57,515 nt of DNA from Legionellales bacterium (lineage in GTDB: Bacteria; Pseudomonadota; Gammaproteobacteria; Legionellales; Legionellaceae), in NCBI GenBank assembly GCA_026399195.1, contig JAPLRK010000052.1, positions 1 through 57,515 of the forward strand, given 5' to 3'. The notes under the pieces were generated by a model, which worked only from the letters and a program-made list of their open reading frames with translations, searched no databases and was not told the DNA's origin. The position numbers and the translations under genes were made by a program. Of the stretch, positions 56,875-57,515 are shown one piece after another (the stretch's first letter is position 1; each line of letters opens with the position of its first letter).

Positions 56875-57515
56875 ATGATCAAAAAAACACCCCTACATGC
56901 AAGTCATGTGGCCAGTGGTGCACGAATGGTTGATTTTCATGGGTGGGACATGCCGCTGCATTATGGCTCTCAACTTGAAGAGCACCATCAAGTGCGTCGA
57001 GGGGCGGGGATGTTTGATGTGTCACACATGACGGTTGTTGATGTGTTGGGTGCTGGTGGGCGGCAATTTTTACGGAAAGTATTGACCAATGATGTCGATC
57101 AACTTCAACACCAAGGGCGCGCACTCTATAGTTGTATGTGCAATGAACATGGTGGTGTGATAGACGATTTGATCGTTTATCAGCGAAGCCCTGATAATTA
57201 TAGAATGGTTTTAAATTCAGCCACACGTTCGCGCGATCTTGCCTGGATCCGTGAAAAAATCGGGGGATTTTCTGCGGGATTACAGGAGCGACCTGAGCTC
57301 GCTATGTTGGCAGTCCAGGGACCCGATGCCATTCAAAAAACATTAAGTATATTGACGCCCACTCAGGCTGACGCCGTATCGACCCTTGCGCCTTTTGAGT
57401 GTGTTGATGTGGATGATTGGTTTTTTGCAAGAACAGGTTACACCGGTGAAGACGGTCTAGAAATCATCGTTCCTCAGGATGATATGACTAGTCTTTGGGC
57501 CTCTCTACAGAACGC
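56875..57515 (+). CDS. gcvT: glycine cleavage system T protein (aminomethyltransferase), 5' part
   Basis: GcvT transfers the methylene group from aminomethylated GcvH to tetrahydrofolate. The first 213 residues are present out of about 360, and the gene leaves the window. It starts KKTPLHASHVASGARMVDF, with the conserved GWDMPLHYG, AGMFDVSHM and YSCMCNEHGGVIDDL (folate-binding Asp), then LAVQGPDA and ARTGYTGEDGLEI. SD AAGGA is 6-8 bases upstream. gcvH and gcvP would be expected beyond the end. Confidence 0.96.
   Translation, partial: MIKKTPLHASHVASGARMVDFHGWDMPLHYGSQLEEHHQVRRGAGMFDVSHMTVVDVLGAGGRQFLRKVLTNDVDQLQHQGRALYSCMCNEHGGVIDDLIVYQRSPDNYRMVLNSATRSRDLAWIREKIGGFSAGLQERPELAMLAVQGPDAIQKTLSILTPTQADAVSTLAPFECVDVDDWFFARTGYTGEDGLEIIVPQDDMTSLWASLQN

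Overview
The window reads as a chromosomal segment of a gammaproteobacterium, most likely a host-associated or intracellular member of the Legionellales/Coxiellales type. Housekeeping proteins (MetG, MnmG, ParC, the Atp subunits, ThyA, Nth, UvrB) follow the E. coli versions closely. They are interspersed with very large, eukaryote-like or membrane-rich proteins of the kind intracellular bacteria use on host cells. Spot counts put GC in the mid-40s percent. The taxonomic placement is an inference from gene content and order, not from a search.

Layout. 1-15.4 kb is mostly minus strand: a small conserved hypothetical gene, tRNA-Asn with a clear sigma70 promoter, a methyltransferase-like gene, a class I aminotransferase, uvrB, a 34-codon stump of a pyruvate/indolepyruvate decarboxylase gene, a 1822-residue protein joining an NB-ARC-like nucleotide-binding module, a long helical/TPR middle and a C-terminal OTU cysteine-protease domain, then nth, an anchorless rsxB, metG, ubiX, an Ala-rich membrane protein and queC. 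15.4-40.3 kb is almost entirely plus strand: manC, a 628-residue multi-pass protein, the origin-type cluster mnmG-rsmG-parA-parB, the yraN-diaA-dolP group with a second BON lipoprotein, the full ATP synthase operon atpIBEFHAGDC, a gene-free AT-rich stretch with two DnaA boxes (candidate oriC), parC, pepP, ubiH, an AAA_14/DUF4143 ATPase bracketed by a 36-bp direct repeat, and ubiI.

40.3-46.5 kb returns to the minus strand: a MazF/PemK-like toxin remnant, an ATP-grasp ligase, an inactive-transglutaminase/7TM protein and a retropepsin-like protein (a compact three-gene operon), then a 1021-residue armadillo-repeat/coiled-coil protein. 46.8-49.8 kb holds a second large multi-pass protein whose end overlaps a convergent DUF4254 gene. 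50.8-57.5 kb is plus-strand housekeeping: rppH, ptsP, lgt, thyA, a GT39-type glycosyltransferase and the 5' part of gcvT, which runs off the window.

How it fits together. The core blocks cover chromosome initiation and segregation, energy conservation, tRNA modification, ubiquinone synthesis (ubiX, ubiH, ubiI) and envelope biogenesis (lgt, dolP, manC, GT39). The accessory proteins at 4.9-10.4, 17.0-18.9, 43.5-46.5 and 46.8-49.8 kb, together with the OTU domain (a fold best known as a deubiquitinase), are candidate host-directed proteins. At least two intergenic stretches carry recognisable gene remnants, so the genome is still shedding genes.
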